From: Fimenecus sp052298855 | GTDB lineage: Bacteria > Bacillota > Clostridia > Oscillospirales > Acutalibacteraceae | Length of the DNA stretch: 64,000 bases | Assembly (NCBI GenBank): GCA_052298855.1 | Contig: DAVZXP010000001.1 | Location: 248,001 to 312,000, forward strand | Direction: 5' to 3' | Shown: positions 49,072 to 57,441 of the stretch, piece by piece | How the letters are laid out: each line of letters opens with the position of its first letter | Numbering within the stretch: position 1 is the first letter of the stretch | Notes under the pieces: generated by a model | Database searches by the model: none | What the model was told of the DNA's origin: nothing | What the model saw: the letters and a program-made list of their open reading frames with translations, nothing else | Translations under genes and position numbers: made by a program

Positions 49072-50235
49072 TTGAGCGAGAACGAACGATTGAGGATAAA
49101 CATACAGCCTGTGTTATCCGAAACAGAAAAGCTTGAAATTAAAAACACCCGAAAATATATGATTGATATGCTTATGGTGCTTCTTGCGCCTATGGCAATG
49201 TCGTTTTATTATTACGGGCTGCGTGCGGTGCTTTTGGTGCTGTATGCTGTCCTGTCCGCTTTGGTTTGTGAGTTTTTGGCTTCTAAAATTTACAAATTCA
49301 GAGCGTCATATTCGGATCTTTCGTCGATTGTAACGGCAATATCGATAGCTATGTGCATACCTGCCTCGTCTGCGTGGTGGGTACCCGTGCTTATAACCGT
49401 ATTTGCACTTGCGGTGGTAAAATTTCCGTTCGGAAACTCGAGAAGTCTTATGTTTTTGCCGTCTGCCGCAGGAATTGCTTTTTTGACGGTGTGCAATTCG
49501 GCAAGTATGTTTTCATATCCGGTTATTCCCACGACAGCGGACAAGTTCGCACAGCTTTCAAGTTCAAACGCCGCTTTGGGCAACTCGATTGCGTATATGC
49601 TTTCGCAGGGTAATTCAATCGGTATTAACATAATCAGTTATATTGATATAGCTGTCGGTAATGTTTCCGGACCGATGGGAACAACCTGTGCGGTTGCGAT
49701 AATCGGCGGCTTGCTTTATTTACTTATAAGACGACCGAGAACGGCTATGATGTCCTTTGTTTATCTCGGAACTTGTGCAGTATATGCGTTCCTTTTCCCG
49801 AGAATAACTACGGGACGCGGAATATCGATAATAATGGAGCTTTGCAGCGGACTTACAAGCTTTGCGGCATTGCTTTTTGTCACAAACGAAACACTCGCAC
49901 CGAAAAGAACAAACGCAAGAGTGCTTTATGCGGTGCTTATGGGTCTTATAACTATGATTTTAAGAACCTTTGGCTCGATTGAGGACAGCACGGTTTTTGC
50001 CGTTTTGATTGCAAACGCTTTTGCCTGCACGCTTGACCAAAAACTTCCGATTACCAAAAGGGAGCAGCTTTTGCTCGACAAGAAAAAGGAGGCAGAGGCA
50101 ATGTCAACGGACAAGCCTGTCGATACGGACGAGCAGTCGCAAATTGTAGCGCAAAAGGTTATGGAAATAATCAATAATTCCGAGGAAACGCAGGAAAGCG
50201 CCGAAGATGAAAACGGAGGTGGCGAGAATGAATGA
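49072..50235 (+). CDS. RnfD-like membrane protein without the FMN-attachment motif
   Basis: A 387-residue polytopic protein of the RnfD/NqrB family. The aligned stretches are IVTAISIAMCIPASSAWWVP (86-105, RnfD typically TGLLLAVSIPP..PWW), the AVVKFPFGNSRSLMFLPSAAG region (114-134, typically AKxxxGGLGxNxFNPA), and GRVIFGA-like NARVLYAVLMGLI with IRSFG-like LRTFGSIEDSTVFAVLIANAF. The covalent FMN site of RnfD (ATPL with a modified Thr) has no counterpart; residues 163-172 read SSSNAALGNS. The C-terminal 60 residues are a charged cytosolic tail. It overlaps the next gene by 8 bp. Family assignment is solid; electron transfer is not supported by the sequence. Confidence 0.82.
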   Translation: MSENERLRINIQPVLSETEKLEIKNTRKYMIDMLMVLLAPMAMSFYYYGLRAVLLVLYAVLSALVCEFLASKIYKFRASYSDLSSIVTAISIAMCIPASSAWWVPVLITVFALAVVKFPFGNSRSLMFLPSAAGIAFLTVCNSASMFSYPVIPTTADKFAQLSSSNAALGNSIAYMLSQGNSIGINIISYIDIAVGNVSGPMGTTCAVAIIGGLLYLLIRRPRTAMMSFVYLGTCAVYAFLFPRITTGRGISIIMELCSGLTSFAALLFVTNETLAPKRTNARVLYAVLMGLITMILRTFGSIEDSTVFAVLIANAFACTLDQKLPITKREQLLLDKKKEAEAMSTDKPVDTDEQSQIVAQKVMEIINNSEETQESAEDENGGGENE

Positions 50236-51253
50236 TAAAACCTCATTTTCTACCTCGATAAAAAACAGCGCATTTATTAAAAACCCTGTTTTGTTTGAGT
50301 CGATAGGTATAGCACCCGTTGTTGCAATGGCTGTTTCGGTTAAAACGGCGATTATGCTTTCGGTAATTTCGGCAGCGGAGCTTATAATAATCGAGTGCTT
50401 TGCAAGTATTGCGCTCAAAAAGGTTAAGCACGAATACAGAGTACTGATATATGCTCTTTTAGGCGTGCTTATAAATCTTCCGTTTTGGCTGTTTTTCTCA
50501 AAATTTGCACCGAACGAGACGGCAAATGTAAGTATCTTTTTGCCGATAATTGCGGTAAACTCGCTCATTGCACTTCATTGTGAGAGAGTGGCAGTCAGGT
50601 CAACGCTTAAAGAAACTTTCTTTGACGCTGTGTCCGCAACAATCGGCTATGTTTTGATTATCTTTATTGTTGCGATACTCAGAGAGGTATTGGGTTCGGG
50701 AACATTTTACAGCATAAAGCTTAATCTTCCCGTACAGCTGAAAGGCTTGTTATTGCCGTTCGGCGGATTTTTGATGCTTGGCTTTGCGGCGGCATTCTTT
50801 AAGGCGAGAATTAAGAGCAGGTATCCGGAGGAAAATCCCGAGGAGGCGTTTAACCTTTCGGAAATCTCTCAGTCTCATCATGAGGATATTAAAACTATGC
50901 TTCATGAGGATTTTGAACCTGTTGCAGAGGAGCCTATCAAAGAAAACCCGATAGACTTCTTTAAGAGCGTGGTTGAAAAGCCCGAGCAACCCGAAGCGGA
51001 AAAGCCTGAAAAGCGCAAAAAAATTAAAAGGGCGAAAAAAGAAAAGCCCGTTAAGACGGAAAAGCGTAAAAAAGAGAAAAAGGCTGTCGAGAAGTCAGTT
51101 GAAGCGACTCCGATTGAAAATCCGAGAAAAGAAAAATACGAATCTGAATTTGACGATATTTTGCTTGATCTCGAACGAAGCAAAGCTCCCAAAGAGGAAG
51201 AGAATATCGATATTTCAAAAGACGGCGACGGAAACGGCGGTGATGAGGCATGA
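50228..51253 (+). CDS. RnfE-like membrane protein lacking iron-sulfur cysteines, with long charged tail
   Basis: A 341-residue protein; residues 1-198 follow RnfE/NqrD. KNPVLFESIGIAPVVAM (18-34) matches the canonical NNxxLVQLLGLCPLLAV with Cys replaced by Ala29; IFLPIIAVNSLIALH (103-117) matches IFIPLIVTNCIVVGR with Cys replaced by Ser112; ILREVLGSGTFY (150-161) matches LREIIGNGTLF. In the working complexes those cysteines hold an iron-sulfur cluster with RnfA. A Cys at 118 is out of register. Residues 200-341 form a Lys/Glu/Pro-rich cytosolic tail not found in RnfE. ATG 50228 has GGAGG eight bases upstream. Confidence 0.82.
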   Translation: MNDKTSFSTSIKNSAFIKNPVLFESIGIAPVVAMAVSVKTAIMLSVISAAELIIIECFASIALKKVKHEYRVLIYALLGVLINLPFWLFFSKFAPNETANVSIFLPIIAVNSLIALHCERVAVRSTLKETFFDAVSATIGYVLIIFIVAILREVLGSGTFYSIKLNLPVQLKGLLLPFGGFLMLGFAAAFFKARIKSRYPEENPEEAFNLSEISQSHHEDIKTMLHEDFEPVAEEPIKENPIDFFKSVVEKPEQPEAEKPEKRKKIKRAKKEKPVKTEKRKKEKKAVEKSVEATPIENPRKEKYESEFDDILLDLERSKAPKEEENIDISKDGDGNGGDEA

Positions 51254-51843
51254 GAGTAATAACAGAGCTCATTTCGGCGGCTATGTACGCTATGTTGGCA
51301 CAAAACTTCATTTTTACAGGCGGCTACGGTGCTTCGGAGGCTGTCAGAATGGCGGCAAAGCCAAAGCAGCTTTATCCGATGACGTTTTTCATTACGCTGT
51401 TTTCGACTACGGTATCCGTGATTTGTGTTTTGCTTGAGCAGATAGCTGCTGTCAAGCAATTGAGTATACTCGGACACGCAGTTGAATTTATTATCGTGCT
51501 TACGGTAATATATATTATAGTGCTGGCGATTTCCGTTTTAGTGTTCAAGGCTAAGGACAGAACGGTCAGAAGAATTGGCATAGCGGCATTCAATACACTT
51601 GTAATTGCAGTTCCGTTTATAAACTACCGTGCGGCATTTACCATTGCCCAAGCTATCGGCTCGGGTATCGGTTCGGGCTTTGCGTTTGTTATTGCGGTGT
51701 TGCTTATAAACGTAGGCTTGCGCCGTCTTGACCGCAATCCGAATATTCCCGAAGCATTCAAAGGTACTCCGGCGATATTTATTTACGTTTCAATTCTCTC
51801 ACTTGCTTTTTCGGGATTTTACGGAAGCGGATTGACTATGTAA
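51250..51843 (+). CDS. RnfA-like membrane protein lacking iron-sulfur cysteines
   Basis: A 197-residue six-helix protein of the RnfA/NqrE family. The best match is the C-terminus: IPEAFKGTPAIFIYVSILSL plus AFSGFYGSGL against the canonical VPxxFxGxxIxxITAGLMSLAFMGFSG. The two conserved cysteines are lost: the FLGxCPFxG site is FTGGYGASEA (22-31) and the PLITTNCAVLG site is LVIAVPFINYRAA (117-129). The only cysteine in the protein, Cys59, is elsewhere. It starts in an ATGA overlap with the RnfE-like gene, so the D-E-A trio is translationally coupled. Confidence 0.82.
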   Translation: MRVITELISAAMYAMLAQNFIFTGGYGASEAVRMAAKPKQLYPMTFFITLFSTTVSVICVLLEQIAAVKQLSILGHAVEFIIVLTVIYIIVLAISVLVFKAKDRTVRRIGIAAFNTLVIAVPFINYRAAFTIAQAIGSGIGSGFAFVIAVLLINVGLRRLDRNPNIPEAFKGTPAIFIYVSILSLAFSGFYGSGLTM

Positions 51844-51855
51844 GGGCAGAATAAA

Positions 51856-53031
51856 ATGCAGTTTCAAAACAAAAATGTTAAGCCGAGGAAAAGAAGCTAT
51901 TACCGCTTTTCAAAGAATTATCCGAGCAGAAGCGGTAATATCTATGCTATCGGTGAGAGCAGAACAAGAAGAAAAAAAGAAAAAAGAAACAGAATAATTT
52001 TCTATGTGTCGCTTGTGTTTGTGTTTGCGGCTGTATTTCTTATTGCTTCGGTTATGGGCAATCTGTCGCACAGACCGATTGACAGCACTTCGAAGGGGCT
52101 TGCCGACCAATATGACGGTCAACTAAAGGCTCTTGAAATGCCGGAGGAGGCACTTGGCGGCGGAATTGCCTACGATTTGTTCAGAACACAACTCAAAACC
52201 GATAAGGCCAACGCTGTTGAGGTTGTGCTCAAAAGAGCAGACGGAAATTTGAACTATAATTCCGCTGTTCAAACAGCAAAGGAAATCGGTGCTTGCACAC
52301 AAGCGTACGAGAATGCTTGGCAGACAATAGAAAAACTCCGAGCAGACGGATATAAAATAATTGTAAAACTTTATTGCTTTGAGGACCCGCTTGCGGCGTC
52401 TATGTTAAAAGGTTCGGCGGTTACCGTTCAGGACGGAACAACGGTTTGGCTTGATGACAGCGCACAAAATGACGGCAATCCGTGGCTTAATCCATATTCG
52501 CAGACGGCGCAGGAATATCTGTACGGAATCATAAGCGAATGTGCAACGGGTGCGGACGTGATTATGCTCAACAGCGTATGTTTTCCGACAGGTAAGCTGA
52601 CCGATACCGCATTTTTCTTGGGCGAGGCGGAGAGCGTTGAAAGCCGAAATTCTGTGCTTCACACCTTTGTAGCAAAGGCGGCGGAGCTATGTGGGGATAC
52701 GGAAATTGCGTTGTGTACCGATATAGGAAGTGCACTCAACGGTAGTGAACAACTCTATTCGGGTAGTATGTTCGACAGCGGAGCGTTGTTTAACGCTGTT
52801 GATTTTACGGGCTTTGAGTCTGCTAATGAATTTTCGGTCGGCAGCACTTCGTCGGTCGGAATGGACAAGCCGACGCTCATAGCTGCAGCAATTCCGTTGC
52901 TTAATGAAAAAACAGAAGAAAATTATACAACAAAAGGACTTTTACCGATTATTGACGATGAAGCATATATTAAAAGTCTCGAAGAATTGGGAATAAATAA
53001 TTATATACTTGTTCAAAAAACAGATAGTTGA
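51856..53031 (+). CDS. Membrane-anchored glycoside-hydrolase-like protein (DUF4015 type)
   Basis: A 391-residue protein with a basic cytosolic N-terminus (1-48), one transmembrane helix (about 49-68) and an extracellular TIM-barrel-like domain. WLNPYSQTAQEYLYGIISEC and VIMLNSVCFP correspond to the WLNPY...FDYIRFP pattern I recall for DUF4015 putative glycoside hydrolases; the Asp of that pattern is Asn here, so activity is doubtful. It begins 12 bp after the RnfA-like gene and may be in the same transcript. Its stop codon overlaps the -35 box of the riboswitch promoter. Confidence 0.65.
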   Translation: MQFQNKNVKPRKRSYYRFSKNYPSRSGNIYAIGESRTRRKKEKRNRIIFYVSLVFVFAAVFLIASVMGNLSHRPIDSTSKGLADQYDGQLKALEMPEEALGGGIAYDLFRTQLKTDKANAVEVVLKRADGNLNYNSAVQTAKEIGACTQAYENAWQTIEKLRADGYKIIVKLYCFEDPLAASMLKGSAVTVQDGTTVWLDDSAQNDGNPWLNPYSQTAQEYLYGIISECATGADVIMLNSVCFPTGKLTDTAFFLGEAESVESRNSVLHTFVAKAAELCGDTEIALCTDIGSALNGSEQLYSGSMFDSGALFNAVDFTGFESANEFSVGSTSSVGMDKPTLIAAAIPLLNEKTEENYTTKGLLPIIDDEAYIKSLEELGINNYILVQKTDS

Positions 53032-53056
53032 CAAAAGTCTATAAATATGCTATTAT
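53028..53056 (+). promoter_or_regulatory. Promoter of the riboswitch-ATPase transcript
   Basis: TTGACA (53028-53033), 17-base spacer, TATTAT (53051-53056). The transcript would begin near 53063, just before the aptamer. Confidence 0.85.
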
Positions 53057-53077
53057 ACTATCAGCATAACCCGTATT

Positions 53078-53169
53078 GAAGGGGAGTAGCTTGAATTCGG
53101 CGGTCAACATCATGTTGCGTTTCGCATCTGGTCGTCGAACCTAATAATTAGGAAGCAAGACCTTCGGCA
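53078..53169 (+). promoter_or_regulatory. yybP-ykoY manganese riboswitch aptamer
   Basis: The two conserved strands of this Mn2+-sensing class are present: GGGGAGTAGC at 53081-53090 and AGCAAGACCTT at 53154-53164. GAAGG (53078-53082) pairs with CCTTC (53161-53165) to form P1. The same CCTTC is the left arm of the terminator hairpin, so aptamer and terminator exclude each other; binding of Mn2+ would favour read-through (an ON switch). The downstream P-type ATPase is a known type of target. Confidence 0.9.
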
Positions 53170-53200
53170 GACTTTTTTATCTGTCGAAGGTCTTTATTTT
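53157..53200 (+). terminator. Riboswitch-controlled terminator
   Basis: A 15-bp stem (53157-53171 with 53180-53194, one G-T pair), T-rich loop and T-run to 53200. Its left arm overlaps the aptamer P1 strand, giving transcriptional control of the ATPase. Confidence 0.88.
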
Positions 53201-53218
53201 TAACAACGGAGGAAAATT

Positions 53219-55888
53219 ATGAAGCACTATCTCAGCACGCCCGAAGAAGTGTTCAAGGAAACGAGCTCTTCGGAAAAAGGTCTGACTTCCGAGCAGGCAC
53301 AAAAGAGGCTTGAGGAAAACGGAAAAAACCGACTTGAAGAGGGTAAGAAAAAGTCTGTAATCAGACGCCTTTTAGAGCAGTTTGCCGACCCTATGATAAT
53401 CATTCTTATCGTTGCGGCGGCAATTTCGGGTATCACCGCAGCATTTGAGGGAGGTTTTCCGTCAGATGTAATAATTATTCTTTTTGTAGTAATTTTGAAT
53501 GCGATACTCGGCGTTGTTCAGGAAAGCAAGGCTGAAAAAGCTATCGAAGCATTGCAGGAAATGGCGGCGGCAACCTCAAAGGTTGAGCGTGACGGCAAGG
53601 TTATGCAGATTAAGAGCGAGGATCTTGTTGTCGGCGACGTGATTATCCTTGAAGCGGGAGATGCGGTTCCTGCCGATGCGAGAATAATCGAGAGTGCAAG
53701 CCTTAAAATCGAAGAGGCGGCGCTGACAGGCGAGTCTGTTCCCGTAAATAAGTTTATAGATATTATCAATCTCAAGGATACCGAGAAGGACGTTCCTCTC
53801 GGCGACCGTAAGAATATGATGTATATGGGCTCATCTGTTGTTTACGGACGAGGCAGAGCAGTTGTTACGGCTACGGGTATGGATACCGAAATGGGAAAAA
53901 TCGCAGGCGCTTTGGCTCAGGCTCAGGACGGACAAACCCCCTTGCAGAAAAAGCTTGCGCAGCTGAGTAAGATACTCAGTTTTATCGTAATCGGTATTTG
54001 TGCGGTTATTTTTGCAATCGGTATAATCAGAGAGCTTGTTACAGGCAATCAAATAGGACTTGAATTCCTGCTTGATACCTTTATGATAGCGGTTTCGCTT
54101 GCTGTTGCGGCAATCCCCGAGGGACTTGCGGCGGTTGTAACCGTCGTACTTTCAATCGGCGTTACCAATATGTCAAAGAAAAACGCTATTATAAGAAAAC
54201 TCACCGCTGTTGAAACATTAGGCTGTGCGCAGATTATCTGCTCGGATAAGACGGGTACTCTTACACAGAACAAGATGACAGTTGTTGAGCATTACGGTGA
54301 CGACGAAAAAATGCTTGCAACGGGTATGGCTCTTTGCACAGATGTCAATATTGACGAAAACAAAGAGATAATCGGCGAGCCTACCGAGGCTGCGCTCGTT
54401 GCTTATGCACTTACTCTTGATTTGAACAAAAATGACCTTTCAAAGAGTGAGCCGAGAGTTGCGGAGGCACCGTTTGACTCAATGAGGAAGATGATGTCAA
54501 CCGTTCACTCAAAGGACGGCGCATACATTCAATATACAAAGGGCGCACCCGACGAGGTATTGAAGTGCTGTACCAAGATTTTGAAGGACGGCAAAGTCAG
54601 AGATATTACCGAAGCGGACAGAACGGAAATCCTTAAAAAGAACAAGGAATATGCCGACAGGGCGTTGCGTGTCCTTGCCTGCAGTTTCAAGGAGCTTTCT
54701 GAAATTCCTGCCGACCAAAGTCCCGAGGCACTTGAAAAAGACCTTGTTTTCTGCGGACTTGTCGGTATGATTGACCCCGTAAGACCTGAGGTCAAGGCGG
54801 CAATCGAGGAATGCAGAACGGCGGGCATCAGACCGATTATGATTACGGGCGACCACAAGGATACAGCTACGGCTATCGCAATGGAGCTTGGAATAATTGA
54901 CAGTCCCGACGCTGCAATTACAGGCGCACAGCTCAACGAGATTTCAGACGAAGATTTTGAAAAGGATGTCGAAAAGTATTCTGTTTATGCGAGAGTTCAG
55001 CCCGAGCATAAGGTCAGAATTGTAAACGCTTGGAAAAAACGTGGTATGATTACCGCAATGACGGGCGACGGCGTAAATGACGCACCTTCGATTAAGAGCG
55101 CTGATATCGGCGTCGGAATGGGTATCACAGGCACAGACGTTACAAAGAACGTTGCAGATATGGTTCTTGCCGACGATAACTTTGCGACAATCGTTTCGGC
55201 GGTTGAAGAGGGCAGAAGAATTTACGATAATATCCGTAAATCCATTCAGTTCCTGCTTGCGTCAAACCTCAGCGAAGTACTTTCGATTTTCTTCGCAAAC
55301 CTTTTGGGCTTTACAATTTTGAAGCCTGTTCATCTTCTTTGGATTAACCTTGTAACCGACTGCTTCCCCGCTCTTGCGCTTGCAATGGAAAAGGGAGAGA
55401 AGAATATAATGAGCCGTCCTCCGAGAAATTCAAAAGACGGTATCTTCTCAGGCGGCGTAGGCTTTGATATTTTCTATCAAGGTTTATTTGTAACAGGTCT
55501 TACGCTTGCGGCGTACTTTATCGGACATTATATCGAGTCGGGTGTTTGGGAGATTACAAACTCTCCCGACGGTATGACAATGGCATTCCTTACGATGAGT
55601 ATGTGTGAAATTTTCCACTCGCTCAATATGCGTTCGCAGAGAGGCTCTACCGTTGCAATGACCTTTAGGGGCAGCCACAATATGTACCTTTTCGGCTCAT
55701 GCCTTATGTCGCTTTTGATGACAACGATTGTAATTTATGTTCCGTTCCTTGCAAATGCATTTGACTTCCAGCCGATAGATTTGATGGAATATGCGGTTGC
55801 ACTTGCACTTGCGTTCGCTATCATTCCGCTTGTTGAAATCGTTAAGGCGATTGAAAGAGCAGTTGACAAAAAGAAAGTGAAGAAATAA
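53219..55888 (+). CDS. P2-type cation-transporting ATPase, probable Mn2+ (or Ca2+) exporter
   Basis: An 889-residue P-type ATPase with N-terminal cation ATPase domain, ten predicted membrane helices, the LTGESVPV actuator loop, phosphorylated Asp in SDKTGTLTQNKMT near residue 343, PEGLAAVVTVVLS in helix 4, and TGDGVNDAPSIK in the hinge. This is the PMCA/SERCA-like calcium-type subgroup. Because a yybP-ykoY Mn2+ riboswitch sits in its leader, manganese export to relieve excess Mn2+ is the best guess; related lactococcal enzymes are under the same control. Ribosome site GGAGG seven bases before the ATG. Confidence 0.92.
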   Translation: MKHYLSTPEEVFKETSSSEKGLTSEQAQKRLEENGKNRLEEGKKKSVIRRLLEQFADPMIIILIVAAAISGITAAFEGGFPSDVIIILFVVILNAILGVVQESKAEKAIEALQEMAAATSKVERDGKVMQIKSEDLVVGDVIILEAGDAVPADARIIESASLKIEEAALTGESVPVNKFIDIINLKDTEKDVPLGDRKNMMYMGSSVVYGRGRAVVTATGMDTEMGKIAGALAQAQDGQTPLQKKLAQLSKILSFIVIGICAVIFAIGIIRELVTGNQIGLEFLLDTFMIAVSLAVAAIPEGLAAVVTVVLSIGVTNMSKKNAIIRKLTAVETLGCAQIICSDKTGTLTQNKMTVVEHYGDDEKMLATGMALCTDVNIDENKEIIGEPTEAALVAYALTLDLNKNDLSKSEPRVAEAPFDSMRKMMSTVHSKDGAYIQYTKGAPDEVLKCCTKILKDGKVRDITEADRTEILKKNKEYADRALRVLACSFKELSEIPADQSPEALEKDLVFCGLVGMIDPVRPEVKAAIEECRTAGIRPIMITGDHKDTATAIAMELGIIDSPDAAITGAQLNEISDEDFEKDVEKYSVYARVQPEHKVRIVNAWKKRGMITAMTGDGVNDAPSIKSADIGVGMGITGTDVTKNVADMVLADDNFATIVSAVEEGRRIYDNIRKSIQFLLASNLSEVLSIFFANLLGFTILKPVHLLWINLVTDCFPALALAMEKGEKNIMSRPPRNSKDGIFSGGVGFDIFYQGLFVTGLTLAAYFIGHYIESGVWEITNSPDGMTMAFLTMSMCEIFHSLNMRSQRGSTVAMTFRGSHNMYLFGSCLMSLLMTTIVIYVPFLANAFDFQPIDLMEYAVALALAFAIIPLVEIVKAIERAVDKKKVKK

Positions 55889-55905
55889 TCACAATAATAG
55901 CAATA

Positions 55906-55938
55906 AGCCTCCCTTGTGTAAAGGGAGGCTGTAATTTT
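55906..55938 (+). terminator. Terminator after the cation ATPase
   Basis: A 10-bp GC-rich stem (55906-55915 with 55921-55930), 5-base loop and a TAATTTTAT tail. Confidence 0.82.
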
Positions 55939-55946
55939 ATGGAAAC

Positions 55947-55974
55947 AAAAAACGCACTCCTTAGGAGTGCGTTT
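55947..55974. terminator. Terminator of the gat operon
   Basis: An 11-bp stem (55950-55960 with 55964-55974) with TTA loop; on the minus strand it is followed by TTTTTT, ending the operon that stops at 55999. On the plus strand the tail is weaker. Confidence 0.85.
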
Positions 55975-55998
55975 AATTTTGCCTTGCTTTGTTTAGTA

Positions 55999-57429
55999 TC
56001 AGTCCAAAATTTCTTTAAGGATTTTTTGAACCTCTTGTGCGGGGGCTTTGCCCTTGAGCGCACGCATTGCCTGACCCATAATGTAGCCCATAGCCTGCGT
56101 TTTGCCAGCCTTGTATTCGGAAACGCTCTTTTCATTTTCAGCGATAACCTGCTCAATTATCGGCCTTAAAGCCGAAAGGTCGGTTACCTGCGCAAGATTG
56201 TTTTCCTCAACGTATTTTTCGGGGTCAACACCGTCCGTGAATACCTTTTCAAGCACCTTTTTACCTGTTCCACGGTTAATCTTATTTGACTTAACCATAT
56301 TTATTATAGATGCAAGATCCTCAGGTTTCAACGGATTGTTTTCGGTAAGCGTTGCACTGTCATTGAGAAGCTTCATAACCTCGCCCATTATCCAGTTGGC
56401 AACGTCCTTTGGAGAATCGCACTTTTCAAGGGTGCTTTCAAAGAATTTAACAAGCGCAATGTCGCCCGTGATAATTCCCGTGTCGTACTCGGGAAGTCCG
56501 AGCTCGTTCAAATAACGCTCTTTCTTTTCCTCGGGAAGCTCGGGCATTGTCGATTTAATTTCTTCGATTTGCTCGTCGGAAATTTCAATCGGCGGAAGGT
56601 CGGGCTCGGGGAAATATTTATAATCCTGAGCGTCCTCTTTTGAACGCATTGCGTAGCTGTAACCCTTGTTATCATCCCAGCGGCGAGTTTCTTGAACAAC
56701 TTTTTCGCCGTCCTCGATAAGCTCAATCTGCCTCTGTGCCTCATAAGCGATTGCCCTTTCGATAGCGTGGAAAGAGTTTAAGTTTTTCATCTCGGTACGT
56801 GTTCCGAATTCAGCCTGACCCTTAGGTCTTACCGAAAGGTTTACGTCTGCACGAAGTGACCCCTCCTGCATTTTACAGTCGGAAACACCTGTGTACTGAA
56901 GAATTGAACGAAGCTTTGAAAGGTAGTCAATAACTTCTTCCGCACTTCTGAAATCGGGTTCGGATACAATTTCAAGCAACGGCACACCGCAACGGTTGTA
57001 GTCAACAAGCGTGCAATCCTCGAACTCATCGTGAATGAGCTTGCCTGCATCCTCCTCCATATGAATTTCATGAATGCCGATTTTTTTCTTTTCCCCGTCA
57101 TTTGTATCGACTTCGATATAGCCGTTTCGACAAATCGGAAGATAAAGCTGTGAAATCTGATAAGCCTTAGGCAAATCGGGGTAGAAGTAGTTTTTTCTGT
57201 CAAATTTATTGTTCTGCGTGATTGTGCAGTTGGTAGCTACACCTGTGCGGATAGCGAACTCAACCACTTTCTTATTGAGAAGAGGCAAAGTACCCGGCAT
57301 ACCCGAACAAATCTCGCAAACATGAGTGTTAGGCTCTCCGCCGAATTCGGTTGAACAGCCACAGAATATTTTTGTTTTGGTCGCAAGCTCAGTGTGAACT
57401 TCAAGACCCATTACTATTTCCCATTCCAT
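55999..57429 (-). CDS. gatB: Asp-tRNA(Asn)/Glu-tRNA(Gln) amidotransferase subunit B
   Basis: A 476-residue GatB: N-terminal kinase-like domain (VMGLEVHTELATKTKIFCGC with two Cys of the zinc site, later VCEICSGMPG), then the GatB/YqeY helical tail from about residue 330 that binds the tRNA. It activates mischarged Asp- or Glu-tRNA with ATP for amidation by ammonia from GatA. Last gene of aspS-gatC-gatA-gatB, 12 bp after gatA. Confidence 0.96.
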   Translation of the reverse strand: MEWEIVMGLEVHTELATKTKIFCGCSTEFGGEPNTHVCEICSGMPGTLPLLNKKVVEFAIRTGVATNCTITQNNKFDRKNYFYPDLPKAYQISQLYLPICRNGYIEVDTNDGEKKKIGIHEIHMEEDAGKLIHDEFEDCTLVDYNRCGVPLLEIVSEPDFRSAEEVIDYLSKLRSILQYTGVSDCKMQEGSLRADVNLSVRPKGQAEFGTRTEMKNLNSFHAIERAIAYEAQRQIELIEDGEKVVQETRRWDDNKGYSYAMRSKEDAQDYKYFPEPDLPPIEISDEQIEEIKSTMPELPEEKKERYLNELGLPEYDTGIITGDIALVKFFESTLEKCDSPKDVANWIMGEVMKLLNDSATLTENNPLKPEDLASIINMVKSNKINRGTGKKVLEKVFTDGVDPEKYVEENNLAQVTDLSALRPIIEQVIAENEKSVSEYKAGKTQAMGYIMGQAMRALKGKAPAQEVQKILKEILD

Positions 57430-57441
57430 AGTCTGTCCTCC

